Assembly: GCF_022606295.1 (NCBI RefSeq)
Contig: NZ_JAHHZS010000013.1
Span: 62,001-126,000 of the forward strand
Source: Arthrobacter bambusae
Lineage (GTDB): Bacteria > Actinomycetota > Actinomycetes > Actinomycetales > Micrococcaceae
DNA length: 64,000 nt
Reading direction: 5' to 3'
Under the pieces are notes generated by a model, which was not told the DNA's origin, searched no databases, and saw only the letters and a program-made list of their open reading frames with translations. Numbering within the stretch: position 1 is the first letter of the stretch; the number at the start of each line of letters is the position of its first letter. Shown here piece after piece: positions 1 to 8,142 of this stretch. Both the position numbers and the translations under genes were made by a program.

Positions 1-296
1 ACTCCGCCGATAGCGAGCACGGCGGCCACCGAAAGGTCGAAGCCCCCTGCGATGATAATGAATGTCATCCCTACGGCAATGATGCCGACGGGGGCGTTCT
101 GGGTCAGGATGTTGACCAGGTTTCCCACGTTGAGGAAGCGGGGATTGAGGATGGTCGCGGTGATGACGAGGATGATGAGCACCCAGACCATCCCGAGGCT
201 TGCTGCTCGCTCCCGCAGGTTGAGCCTCCTGTTTGCCGTCACATTGGGAGTAACGGTGTTATCCGGGGTGGTGTCCCTGTCGATGGTGGCGCTCAT
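1..296 (-). CDS. Sugar-type ABC transporter permease, N-terminal part
   Basis: The first 98 codons of a membrane permease are visible; the rest lies beyond the left edge. After a polar N-terminus of about 35 residues come hydrophobic segments (about residues 36-55 and 75-98). They are separated by a stretch with the NPRFLNVGNLVNIL pattern and followed by GGFDLSVAAV, both typical of the RbsC/BPD_transp_2 family of carbohydrate importers. The ATG overlaps the stop of the upstream ATPase gene (ATGA), so the two are translationally coupled. It should form the membrane channel for the ATPase and the two lipoprotein receptors encoded upstream. The substrate is unknown. Confidence 0.85.
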   Translation of the reverse strand, partial: MSATIDRDTTPDNTVTPNVTANRRLNLRERAASLGMVWVLIILVITATILNPRFLNVGNLVNILTQNAPVGIIAVGMTFIIIAGGFDLSVAAVLAIGG

Positions 297-1861
297 GCGT
301 GCTCCTTCAATCCAAATGCTGCTTGTAGTACGTCTTCCATGGCGATCTGCTGATCGCCGTTTGGCTCAATGAGCCCCGTGCTGCGGCCCTTGGCGACAAC
401 GAGCACCCGATCGGACACCGCAAGCACTTCCTCAAGCTCGGACGAGACCATGATCACGGCAATGCCATCGGCTGCCATCACGCGTAAGGTCTCCAGAAGC
501 TCGCCCTTGGCTCCGACGTCGATGCCGCGTGTGGGCTCGTCGGCGAGGAGGACTCGGGGTCGGTCGTACAGCCACCGTGCCATCAGTAACTTCTGCTGAT
601 TGCCGCCCGAGAACCTGTCGCTGCGTTCACCGAGTCGGGCTACGGGGAAGTTCAGCCGTGAGGCTGCCTCGGCGACCATCGCACGGAGTTTCCTTCGCCC
701 GATCACGCCGCCGGATGAGGCCGCGCCAAGATTTGCGAGTGCGATGTTGTCCGCGGCGCTGCGGAGCAAAACGAGCCCTTCTCCCTTGCGATCTTCGGGG
801 ATCAAGCCGATTCCAAGTTTGCGCGCGGCGCGCACGGTCCGCGGCCAGGGGGACTCCGCGCCCGCCAGACGGATGGTTCCCCGTGCGGTGGGTTCGGCGC
901 CAGCGATTGCCCGCAGCAATGTCGAGCGGCCCGAACCCACCAGACCTGCGATGCCAAGTATTTCCCCGGGCTTCACTTCCAGGTCGATATTTTCGAGGGC
1001 TCCCGGGACGGTGAGCCCAACCACTTCAAGAATCGGGGCCACACCCGTCTCGACCGGCCTTGAGTGTATTTCCACGGGTTTGTCCATGAGTACCCGGCCA
1101 AGCGTCTGGTCACCCCGCTGCTCACCGAGCATCGCTCGCACGAGTTCGGCCCGGGATTTCTCCCCGCGCCTGCTCGTGGTGATGGCCCGGCCATTGCGGA
1201 AAACCGTTATCCAGTCCGCGAGCCGTTCGATTTCGTCGAAGTTGTGGCTCACGATCACGATGGTGACGCCGCGTTTGCGTAACCCTTCGATCGCTTTATA
1301 GAGCGCCTCGCGTTCCTCGACGGCAAGCGAAGCGCTGGGCTCATCGAAGAGGATGACGCGAGGCTCGACCACGAGGGACCGCATGATCTCGAGCAACTGC
1401 TGCTCTGCCACCGAGAGGGAGCCAACGGGAACGCCGGCAGGTATGACCCGGACGTCCAGCTCGGCGCACAGTTGGACGTAACGGCGACGCATTTCGCGGC
1501 TGGAGAGAACTCCGAACCGGGACAGAACGGACCCTAGGAATACGTTGGCCGCTGCATCCAGATGCGGGACGATCGTAAGTTCCTGATAGATGGCCGAGAC
1601 TCCGTTCCGGCGCGCAGCGCGAAGATTCCCCGCTTCAAGCGGTTCACCGAAGACTTCGACGACACCCCCATCAAAGTCGACGCGGCCGGCGATCGCGCCC
1701 AACGCAGTGGACTTGCCCGCTCCGTTCTCGCCGATCAGTGCATGTACCGTTCCTTCGTGGATCTCGACGTCCACATCAATCAATGCGCGGGTGGCACCAT
1801 AGGTCTTCGACACCGCTTTAAGCGCGACGGCGATAACCGGGTCCGATAGCGAAGGCTCCAT
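293..1861 (-). CDS. Sugar-type ABC transporter ATPase with two nucleotide-binding domains
   Basis: This 522-residue protein has the double-ATPase layout of RbsA/MglA/XylG. The first domain has Walker A GENGAGKST (about residues 44-52), an ABC signature altered to LSVAEQQ, and Walker B ILFDEPSAS. The second has GLVGSGRST, the signature FSGGNQQK and LLADEPTRGID. It powers import of a small solute, classically a pentose, hexose or polyol. It lies downstream of the receptor gene at 1943-3040, separated by a strong hairpin, and overlaps the permease start. The ribosome site before the ATG is weak (AGAGAAAG), consistent with lower expression than the receptors. Position next to a catabolic island suggests uptake of that island's substrate, but this is inference. 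Confidence 0.92.
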   Translation of the reverse strand: MEPSLSDPVIAVALKAVSKTYGATRALIDVDVEIHEGTVHALIGENGAGKSTALGAIAGRVDFDGGVVEVFGEPLEAGNLRAARRNGVSAIYQELTIVPHLDAAANVFLGSVLSRFGVLSSREMRRRYVQLCAELDVRVIPAGVPVGSLSVAEQQLLEIMRSLVVEPRVILFDEPSASLAVEEREALYKAIEGLRKRGVTIVIVSHNFDEIERLADWITVFRNGRAITTSRRGEKSRAELVRAMLGEQRGDQTLGRVLMDKPVEIHSRPVETGVAPILEVVGLTVPGALENIDLEVKPGEILGIAGLVGSGRSTLLRAIAGAEPTARGTIRLAGAESPWPRTVRAARKLGIGLIPEDRKGEGLVLLRSAADNIALANLGAASSGGVIGRRKLRAMVAEAASRLNFPVARLGERSDRFSGGNQQKLLMARWLYDRPRVLLADEPTRGIDVGAKGELLETLRVMAADGIAVIMVSSELEEVLAVSDRVLVVAKGRSTGLIEPNGDQQIAMEDVLQAAFGLKEHA

Positions 1862-1883
1862 TGCCAGTTCTACTTTCTCTATT

Positions 1884-1921
1884 GGGCTGGGGCGGCGTTC
1901 GAGCGAACGCCGCCCCAGCCC
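1884..1921 (-). terminator. Perfect 18-bp intercistronic hairpin
   Basis: An 18-bp GC-rich arm (1884-1901) and its exact complement (1904-1921) flank a 2-nt AG loop. No T-tract follows on the minus strand. It lies between the receptor stop (1943) and the ATPase start (1861) in one operon. Such hairpins in ABC importer operons usually act as partial terminators or 3' mRNA stabilisers that raise receptor over membrane-component expression. Confidence 0.7.
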
Positions 1922-1942
1922 CAGGTTGGGCGAACTGCGGCG

Positions 1943-3040
1943 CTAGCGTAGCTCGGCGGGCAGGTCGGAGATCGTTTCCTTTGTGACCACAAAAGGATTC
2001 TTTGCGGTGCCAATGACCGAGTCATCCACAAAGCGGGCGCCTGCGTCCCCTCGTTGGGCGGCAGCGATGGAGCTGAGGTTTGCCTTCATTTGGTTGTAAG
2101 GGAAGAGCATTGTGGAGAGCTGGACGTTGCCGGCTTGCAATTGTTGGATCTGGAATTTGCCGAAACCGACGTCCGCAATGTGGATCTTTTTCGAAAGACC
2201 GGCGTCTTTTCCAGCCTGGATGACCCCTTGGGTGAGGTCGGGCGAGGACGCAGAAAGGATGAGGGTGGTGTCCGGATGGCCCTGCAGGTAGGTCTGGGTC
2301 TTGTTGTACGCGTCAGTCGTCGTCCAGTCGGTGTAGATCGTGTCAACCGAATAGTCGGTGTTGTCCGCCGTTAGCTTTGCCATTGCGGCTTCTGTGACAC
2401 GCGTCTGGGTGTTGACCGCCGGGCCAAGAACAGCAAGCACTTTCTGCTTACCCGGGTTGGCCTTTGCTGCGGCCGCCAACCAGCCGTCGACGTAATTGCG
2501 GGTGGTGTTGCTGCCCACAAAGTTCAACGTGCCGGGGGCCCAGACGTCGTCAACTGACTTGCCGGCCTTATTTGTGCCGTCGTCGCAGAGGGGCGAGCCT
2601 GAAATCGACGTAAGGATATTGGCCTTAGCGAAGTCATGGGTGAGGAGTTTGCAGGACATCACGCCGTCGAGGGCCATTACTACCGCGGCGTCGAACTTTC
2701 CGGATGTCATCGCTGTCTGCATTTGGTTGAGCTGCTTGTTCGGGTCATAGCCTGCGTCAAACAAGGTCATGTCCATACCGAGTTCTTTGGCAGTTTCCTT
2801 TGCCGCCCGCTCCTGCTCCAGCCCAAACTCATTGGCCACACCGGGGATAAAAACTGCGACCTTAAGGCCCGGGCCGGTCTTGAGGTTGACTGTCATGTCA
2901 TTGCCGACGTCGATTGCGACCGTGCCGGCTGGGCCCTGACCGCCCGAGTTACCGCTGGCGTTGCCAGCGCAGCCGGCCAAGGCCAGCAGTACCGCCATGG
3001 ATCCAGTAGCCAATATGGTCAGCGACTTCGTTGTACGCAT
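1943..3040 (-). CDS. ABC transporter substrate-binding lipoprotein (copy 1)
   Basis: This 365-residue protein starts MRTTKS with a hydrophobic signal and a lipobox LAGC, so Cys23 or nearby should be lipidated and the protein tethered outside the membrane. The rest resembles the Peripla_BP_4 family of ribose/galactose receptors (KVAVFIPGVAN near residue 60, FDAAVVMALDG, VLAVLGPA). The ATG has a clear AGGAG site. A close paralog lies immediately upstream at 3185-4270, with the same N-terminus, the same lipobox and nearly identical C-terminal segments. The two probably share one permease and recognise related ligands. The ligand is not predictable. Confidence 0.9.
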   Translation of the reverse strand: MRTTKSLTILATGSMAVLLALAGCAGNASGNSGGQGPAGTVAIDVGNDMTVNLKTGPGLKVAVFIPGVANEFGLEQERAAKETAKELGMDMTLFDAGYDPNKQLNQMQTAMTSGKFDAAVVMALDGVMSCKLLTHDFAKANILTSISGSPLCDDGTNKAGKSVDDVWAPGTLNFVGSNTTRNYVDGWLAAAAKANPGKQKVLAVLGPAVNTQTRVTEAAMAKLTADNTDYSVDTIYTDWTTTDAYNKTQTYLQGHPDTTLILSASSPDLTQGVIQAGKDAGLSKKIHIADVGFGKFQIQQLQAGNVQLSTMLFPYNQMKANLSSIAAAQRGDAGARFVDDSVIGTAKNPFVVTKETISDLPAELR

Positions 3041-3184
3041 AATTCTCCTGATTTGCTCGTACCGCCGCCTTGGGCGGCCGGTATGAATGTGGTTTGTCGC
3101 GGAGCTTCGTTGCTTCGCTATTGTGTTGTGGAACGCCGACGCTACGGTGAACGCCGACAGCGGCTCTCTGAGCGATCTGCGCGA

Positions 3185-4270
3185 CTAGCGTAGTTCGGCG
3201 GGAAGCTCGGTGATCGTGTCCTTCGTGACCGTGAAAGGACTCTTCGCAGTGCCGATGACCGAGTCATCGACAAAACGGGGGCCTGCATCCCCGCGTTGAG
3301 CCGAGGCAATGGCCTCAAGCGATACCTTTATCCCGTTGTAAGGGAAAAACAGCGTAGAGAACTGGATATTTCCCGCCTTAATCTGTTCGATTGAGAACTC
3401 GCCGAACCCTTGGTCCACAATGTGGATCTTTCCAAGAAGTCCTGCGGCTTCTACAGCTTTGACGACACCCTGTGAGATGTCCGGGGTATACATGGAGAGG
3501 ATGAGGCTGGTGTCCGTATGGCCTTGCAAGTAGGTTTGGGTCTCATTGAATGTGCCAGTAGTTGTGTAGTCGGTGTAGAGCTTGTCCACCTTGTAGCCGG
3601 GGTTGTCCTCCGCGAACTTCGCCAAGGCAACCTCAATCACACGCGTTTGGGCGGCGACAGCAGGACCAAGAACAGCAACTACCTTCTGCTTGCCCGGGTT
3701 CGCTTTCGCTGCCGCCGAGAACCAGCCGTCGATGTAAGCGCGGGTGTTGTTGCTACCTACAAAGTTCATCGTGCCCGGGGCCCAGACCTCCTCAACTTTC
3801 TTACCCGTCTGATTTGTGCCGTAGTCGCATAGTGGCGTGACGTTGTTCACCACGAGAATGTTGGCCTTGGGGTAATCCTCGGTGAGGGTTTTGCAAACTA
3901 CTGTGCCGTCGAGCGCCTGCACGACTGCAGCGTCATAGCCCCCTGACACCAGCGCGGTCTGCATTTGGTTGAGCTGTTGGCTCGGGTTATAGCCGCCGTC
4001 GAACAACGTCATCTCCATGCCGAGTTTCTTGGCCGTCTCCTTCGCGGCAAGCTCTTGCGCCTGCCCGTACGCATTGGCGACACCCGGGATAAAAACGGCG
4101 ACCTTGAGGTTGGGGCTTGTCTTCAAGTTGACCTTCATATGATTACCGACATCGATGGCGACAGTGTCGCTGGGGCTCTGGCTGCTGGCGCCTCCAACGC
4201 AACCAGCCAAAGCCAGCAGCACCGCCGTCGATCCAGCAGCCAATATGATTCGCGACTTCGTTGTTCGCAT
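3185..4270 (-). CDS. ABC transporter substrate-binding lipoprotein (copy 2)
   Basis: This 361-residue paralog of the next gene begins MRTTKS, with lipobox LAGC and the same receptor fold. The start at 4270 is chosen because it matches the paralog and has a GAGGAGAAAA ribosome site; an upstream in-frame start at 4330 would add 20 basic residues before the signal peptide. Differences concentrate in the middle (for example the segment around DGTVVCKTL instead of DGVMSCKLL), as expected for duplicated receptors with different ligand preference. It is the promoter-proximal gene of the importer operon. The 140-nt gap to copy 1 holds only a small GC hairpin. Confidence 0.9.
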   Translation of the reverse strand: MRTTKSRIILAAGSTAVLLALAGCVGGASSQSPSDTVAIDVGNHMKVNLKTSPNLKVAVFIPGVANAYGQAQELAAKETAKKLGMEMTLFDGGYNPSQQLNQMQTALVSGGYDAAVVQALDGTVVCKTLTEDYPKANILVVNNVTPLCDYGTNQTGKKVEEVWAPGTMNFVGSNNTRAYIDGWFSAAAKANPGKQKVVAVLGPAVAAQTRVIEVALAKFAEDNPGYKVDKLYTDYTTTGTFNETQTYLQGHTDTSLILSMYTPDISQGVVKAVEAAGLLGKIHIVDQGFGEFSIEQIKAGNIQFSTLFFPYNGIKVSLEAIASAQRGDAGPRFVDDSVIGTAKSPFTVTKDTITELPAELR

Positions 4271-4544
4271 TTTTCTCCTCGGATTTCTTCGCACGCTGCG
4301 AAGCGTGCGTCCCCCTGGCCTCCCGTACATCCGGCCGGCGCCATTGATGACCGGAATGCAGGGTGACTCTTCGCCAGCTTCTTTGCTTAGCGATCTCGGT
4401 GGGGTGCTCTGCAGACGCTACTTGCGTCTGATGTGGATCGTCAATAGAAAACTCACATAATCTGATTGTAAGTATCGTAATGCGACGATTGCTATCAGAA
4501 AGAATTCCAACGACGGCAGCGCGGAGGTCAGTTGTGGCTTGAAA
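4271..4544 (-). promoter_or_regulatory. Upstream region of the ABC importer with an ATCGT/ACGAT inverted repeat
   Basis: No gene is visible here. At 4474-4489 there is a perfect inverted repeat, ATCGT-N6-ACGAT, inside the longer sequence AGTATCGTAA (4471-4480). A 9-of-10 match to the same decamer occurs upstream of the beta-diketone-hydrolase-like gene (21641-21650, complement) and between the lyase and crotonase genes (23650-23659). It is a candidate operator for a shared regulator. Confidence 0.4.
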
Positions 4545-4772
4545 TTACCTCCAAGCTCCCGCGGCCTCCCATTTGTAGGTCATCCAGACCTCATATCCGT
4601 CGGCTTTGCTGATCAACCGACGCTGGTTCACGCCATCGGCCGCAAGCCAAAGGATCCCGTCGTCGATTGTCACGGCGTCAACTACTCCCGTCCGGACAAA
4701 CCGGCCACTGATTCTTATTTGCACCATTTCCCCAACAAGGGGAAGCCAGTCATCTTGCTTATGGAGTGTCAT
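4545..4772 (-). CDS. Small hypothetical protein, 75 aa
   Basis: The protein is short and soluble, with alternating hydrophobic residues typical of a small beta-barrel (VQIRISGRFVRTGVVDAVTIDD, then LWLAADG). It has no signal peptide or membrane segment. It lies 45 nt downstream of the MFS gene on the same strand, so it is probably the last gene of that transcript. An AAGGA element lies about 13 nt before the ATG. The codon pattern and predicted strands make it more likely real than chance, but I do not recognise the family. Confidence 0.5.
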   Translation of the reverse strand: MTLHKQDDWLPLVGEMVQIRISGRFVRTGVVDAVTIDDGILWLAADGVNQRRLISKADGYEVWMTYKWEAAGAWR

Positions 4773-4817
4773 CTGACGTCCGTCCTTGCCGTGGCCCTGG
4801 ATCAGCTTTAGCTCCTT

Positions 4818-6269
4818 CTAGTGACTGGCAACATGAACCTTCGTGGGATCGGTCTCCGTGTCGACCGCATGCAGGTCGGTGATGCGCTTGGGTGCCAGTA
4901 CCGCCCAGACGATGACGAAGACAGCGATGACCACGGCCGAGGCGATGTAGATGCCGGCGAACGTTGCCTGGGGAATGAATCCGTCGGAGCCGGGAACCAA
5001 CACGTTCAGGATAATTGCGACGGCTATCATCGCTCCGACGAACTGGATGATGTTTTGCATGCCAACGGTCACCGCCATGTTGTCCTGGCGGCCAGCAGCC
5101 GCAACGAGGGTGTATCCGGTGGTCAGGCAGCTGAGGATCGTGAGCGCGTACAGGAACACCCACAACCAGGACAGCCACACGTGGTCCTGGGCCAGGGCGA
5201 GTCCGAGGAAGACGATGACCGCAGCGGATCCGGAAATGACCAGGACGGTCTTCGGTCCCAGGCGCCGCAGGCCCCATCGGGTCCAAAGGTATCCCAGTGC
5301 CGCCCCCGGAATCATCGCGAGCAGTACGTACGAGGAGTCCAGAGCAGAGAGCCCGTGGCCATACCCGGAAGAAGCCGGGGTCTGCAGCCATGCCGGCAGC
5401 ACGATAAATATGCCCTGGCCAACCAGGCTGATCAGGAGGATTCCCGAATAGCCGATCAGCGTCTGGCGGATATCCATGTTGCGGAATGACACCAGGGGCT
5501 CCTGGGTGCGCCGCTGCTGAACGATCCAAGCAGCCAGTGTCACTGCGCTTAGGATGAATGCTCCGAGGACCAGCGGTGAGGTCCAGCCCTGGCCGGGCCC
5601 TTCAGCAATTCCGACCAGGAGTGCTGTGACCCACACGCCGAGCCCCAGCGCACCGGACCAGTCCAACTGAACCACGGCGCGGGCGGCGACGGGTGTCTCC
5701 GGTGACTTCAGAGCGAGGATCAACATCACCCCGTACAAGGCGAAGGTCACCCAGAAGACGGTCTCCCAAGGCAAACCCAATCCAACGATGAGCCCGCCGG
5801 CAATAAGTGCGAGCGGTACAAGGACTGCCATCACCGTCGAGAGCACCAGCGAGACCAACCGGATTTGCCTCGCGGTAGCCCGTGGACGCAGAAGCCCCCA
5901 GCTCAGCGGAATCGTGACCGCGAGGCCCATGAGGAATCGGCCCGCGACCAAAGGCCAGAAACCCTTGGCGGTTGCACCCAGGGCACATCCCACCAGTGCC
6001 AAGAGGATCAGCGCGATGAGGACTTTGCGATGCCCGAAAATGTCACCCATACGGGCGGTCAGGCTGACGGAGATCACGCTGCCCATCATCAACGCGTTTA
6101 GGACCCACCCGATTTCTGATCCCGTGAGGCCTGATTCTTTAGCAATCACCCCGATGAGCGGAGCGAGGATCCCGTACTGGATGTCGAGCGTTATGCCGCT
6201 CAGCAGGAGTAGGGCAATTATGGGTATGCTTCGGCCCGTGCGGGACTCGACCGATATTGTTTGTGTCAT
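4818..6269 (-). CDS. MFS transporter, DHA2/EmrB-like
   Basis: The 483-residue protein has many hydrophobic segments starting near residue 15, consistent with 12-14 membrane helices. It carries the MFS loop motif ARMGDIFGHRKVLI between helices 2 and 3, and GRFLMGLAVTIPLSWGLLRP near helix 5. The family is mostly proton-driven drug or metabolite exporters. Its promoter is the minus-strand copy of the seven-fold AraC-type module (6418-6515), which ties it to the catabolic regulon. Export of a toxic intermediate or movement of the substrate are both possible. Substrate specificity cannot be read from sequence. Confidence 0.85.
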   Translation of the reverse strand: MTQTISVESRTGRSIPIIALLLLSGITLDIQYGILAPLIGVIAKESGLTGSEIGWVLNALMMGSVISVSLTARMGDIFGHRKVLIALILLALVGCALGATAKGFWPLVAGRFLMGLAVTIPLSWGLLRPRATARQIRLVSLVLSTVMAVLVPLALIAGGLIVGLGLPWETVFWVTFALYGVMLILALKSPETPVAARAVVQLDWSGALGLGVWVTALLVGIAEGPGQGWTSPLVLGAFILSAVTLAAWIVQQRRTQEPLVSFRNMDIRQTLIGYSGILLISLVGQGIFIVLPAWLQTPASSGYGHGLSALDSSYVLLAMIPGAALGYLWTRWGLRRLGPKTVLVISGSAAVIVFLGLALAQDHVWLSWLWVFLYALTILSCLTTGYTLVAAAGRQDNMAVTVGMQNIIQFVGAMIAVAIILNVLVPGSDGFIPQATFAGIYIASAVVIAVFVIVWAVLAPKRITDLHAVDTETDPTKVHVASH

Positions 6270-6417
6270 CTTTGACCACCTTTGTCTTATACCCAGCGGT
6301 CGCTGGGGTCGTTACTGACCGCGGAGAGTAGCGCATGAGATCGGAGGGACCCGGGAGGAATCATTGTTTCGATGTGCCGACGACGTCGACGCCATGCGTT
6401 GTGTCCCGCGGAAGAAT

Positions 6418-6515
6418 CCGGCTTCATCGCCGGGCTTGCGCAGGCTTCAACGTTAAGTTGCGGCGGTCCCAGCCCGGCACGGCAATCAACGCCGTTCACC
6501 TGGGAATGTACGCCA
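6418..6515 (-). promoter_or_regulatory. AraC-type promoter module, copy F (drives the MFS gene)
   Basis: On the minus strand, half-site 1 TGGCGTACATTCCCA starts at 6515 and half-site 2 CGGCGTTGATTGCCG at 6494, 21 bp apart. TTAACG starts at 6456, 38 bp after half-site 2, followed by GTTGAAGCCTGCGCAAG. This last run is almost identical to copy B. A leader hairpin CCGGC-GATGAA-GCCGG occupies 6433-6418. The MFS start lies about 150 nt further on. The rest of the 6270-6552 gap shows nothing else. Confidence 0.8.
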
Positions 6516-6552
6516 AGGTATGTCGTGGTTTAGGACGGCTGTGCGGTCTGGC

Positions 6553-7599
6553 CTAGGCCCTTAAATTGACATTGTTCTTGTAGTGGGAAGCTTCCCGGTA
6601 GGCCGTCGGTGGCATCCCCTTCCACCGTTTAAAGGCGATGGTGAAGCTGGCAGGCTCTGTATAGCCAAGCCTGCGGGATATCCGCGCTACCGAAAGATCC
6701 GTATTCGAGAGCAAGTCGCCGGCGAGGTCACTCAGGGTCTTGTCCCGGAGTTGGGCGAAGTCGTCCCCGGTGAGTTCGAGCTTTCGCTGCAGGGTGCGGG
6801 GGGAAACCCGAAGTGTTGCGGCCACATTTGCCAGTTTGCGGTTGAGCTCGGGCGCGGCCCTTATGGTCTTCGCCACGGTGTCGGCCCAGTCTCCGGTGGC
6901 CCTAAGAGTGTCCACAATCTGGGTATCCGCCTTGATCCACGCCGCGTGCTGAAACGCGTTACCGAAGGGAAGTTCCTGTGCTGACGTAGCAGGGTCCCAC
7001 CATAGCCGGAGCGTTTCGGCGCCGCAGTCGATGGTACAGGGGACGTTTGCCGAAAGTTCGGGGGAGGCTTCTGCGAGCGGGAATTCAATCTGAGTGAAGG
7101 GGAAAGGGCTGCCGTAGAGCCATGTGAAATTCCGGGCAATGAAACAGAGGTCCCGGTAAACGCTGAACGGGATCAACTCTTCCGGGGCACCGGGGTAGGT
7201 GAACTCCATGCCGGTTACCGTGCCATCCGGTGTCCTCAGCGACGCTAGCTCGAACAGGGCAGGGCCGTAGTCAGCTGTACTTGCAACTTCCACCCATGCC
7301 TCGATGGTCGGCGCAGTAGCGAGGGCCAATCCTCTCACCCCGAAGGAGCCCAGTGAGTAGGCCCGGGCGGCGCGCACCCAGAGGTCCGCACGATCTCCTG
7401 TGAGACCAACGAACTGAAGCTGGAAGGCCAACTCCTTCCTCGCAGGGATAGTGCCTCCAGGGCGGTTCACCGCATCGGGGTCAATTTCCGCATGCGCCAG
7501 CGCAGTTTGCCAATCCAGGTTCGCATCCTCAAGCAGTCCACGCAGTATGTGCACGCTGAAGTTTGGTACCCGAAGGTTCTGATAGGTTCCGCCTTTCAC
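6553..7599 (-). CDS. AraC-family transcriptional regulator, VirS/OruR-like (paralog 1)
   Basis: The protein is about 348 residues. The N-terminal 190 residues match the arabinose-binding-like effector domain of PF12625 regulators such as mycobacterial VirS. The C-terminal 100 residues form the double helix-turn-helix (VSPRTLQRKLELTGDDF, then VARISRRLGYTEPASFTIAFKRW). The GTG at 7599 is preferred over the GTG at 7608 because an AGAGGG site lies 8 nt before it and the paralog starts at the matching position. It is divergent from promoter module A. Its DNA-binding domain is nearly identical to that of the gene at 9933-10979, so both probably read the same half-sites. The inducer is unknown. Confidence 0.9.
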   Translation of the reverse strand: MKGGTYQNLRVPNFSVHILRGLLEDANLDWQTALAHAEIDPDAVNRPGGTIPARKELAFQLQFVGLTGDRADLWVRAARAYSLGSFGVRGLALATAPTIEAWVEVASTADYGPALFELASLRTPDGTVTGMEFTYPGAPEELIPFSVYRDLCFIARNFTWLYGSPFPFTQIEFPLAEASPELSANVPCTIDCGAETLRLWWDPATSAQELPFGNAFQHAAWIKADTQIVDTLRATGDWADTVAKTIRAAPELNRKLANVAATLRVSPRTLQRKLELTGDDFAQLRDKTLSDLAGDLLSNTDLSVARISRRLGYTEPASFTIAFKRWKGMPPTAYREASHYKNNVNLRA

Positions 7600-7800
7600 C
7601 GTTGCCACCCTCTGCCGCAGGCATAGCGGGGTGCCTCAGTATGTTCGGGACCGGTTCGGGGATGCATCTCTCTCCTCTTCTTTGTGGAGGGACGGGCTCC
7701 TGCTCGAAAGTGCTTCGGAAATTCGAGTATCAGAAGATGGTGAAGTCACGTGTGTAGCTTTGCACCCTAGGGGGGCCTTCACCACACAAGAGCTCACGTT

Positions 7801-7896
7801 TGGCGCAGTTTCCCATCTACTTGGCGTCGCTTGTCATGCCGGTCCAACGCTGCAGGCTCTTAACGTTGAAGCTAAATAAGGCTCCGCAGTGGAGCC
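7801..7896 (+). promoter_or_regulatory. AraC-type promoter module, copy A
   Basis: Half-sites TGGCGCAGTTTCCCA (7801) and TGGCGTCGCTTGTCA (7822) are direct repeats 21 bp apart. TTAACG starts at 7860, 38 bp after the second. The leader hairpin is GGCTCC-GCAGT-GGAGCC (7880-7896). The copy lies between regulator 1 and the small ORF/GH15 pair. The adjacent 7600-7800 stretch shares fragments (AGCTTTGCA, CACAAGAG) with the region upstream of copy B, so regulator plus promoter was probably duplicated as a block. Confidence 0.8.
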
Positions 7897-7925
7897 GGAA
7901 CGACGCAACTAAGAGAGGGAACGAG

Positions 7926-8075
7926 ATGACACGCGAAGAAGCCTTTACATTCTGCCCTTCCGACTCCTACGTGGAGCTCTACGGCAACCAATGGCTCATC
8001 GTCCCGTTTGCACCGGTCGCACAGCCTCAGTTCTTTGTCTGTACACCAGGCCAGCGAAACTCCCGGGCAAGGTAA
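7926..8075 (+). CDS. Possible small protein, 49 aa
   Basis: The ORF begins at an ATG preceded by GAGAGGGAACGAG, a good ribosome site, directly after the leader hairpin of promoter module A. It encodes 49 residues with a hydrophobic middle (NQWLIVPFAPVAQPQFFVC) and a basic end. Its position matches that of the start codon and leader ORFs in copies B, D and E. It may therefore be a leader peptide, the remnant of a gene once present here, or a real small protein. No family is recognised. Confidence 0.4.
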   Translation: MTREEAFTFCPSDSYVELYGNQWLIVPFAPVAQPQFFVCTPGQRNSRAR

Positions 8076-8142
8076 TTGACCCTGCGTTCGTGGCCACACC
8101 GCGAGGCCTATGGAGATCTTTCATCTTGTGGTTGAGTGAAGC

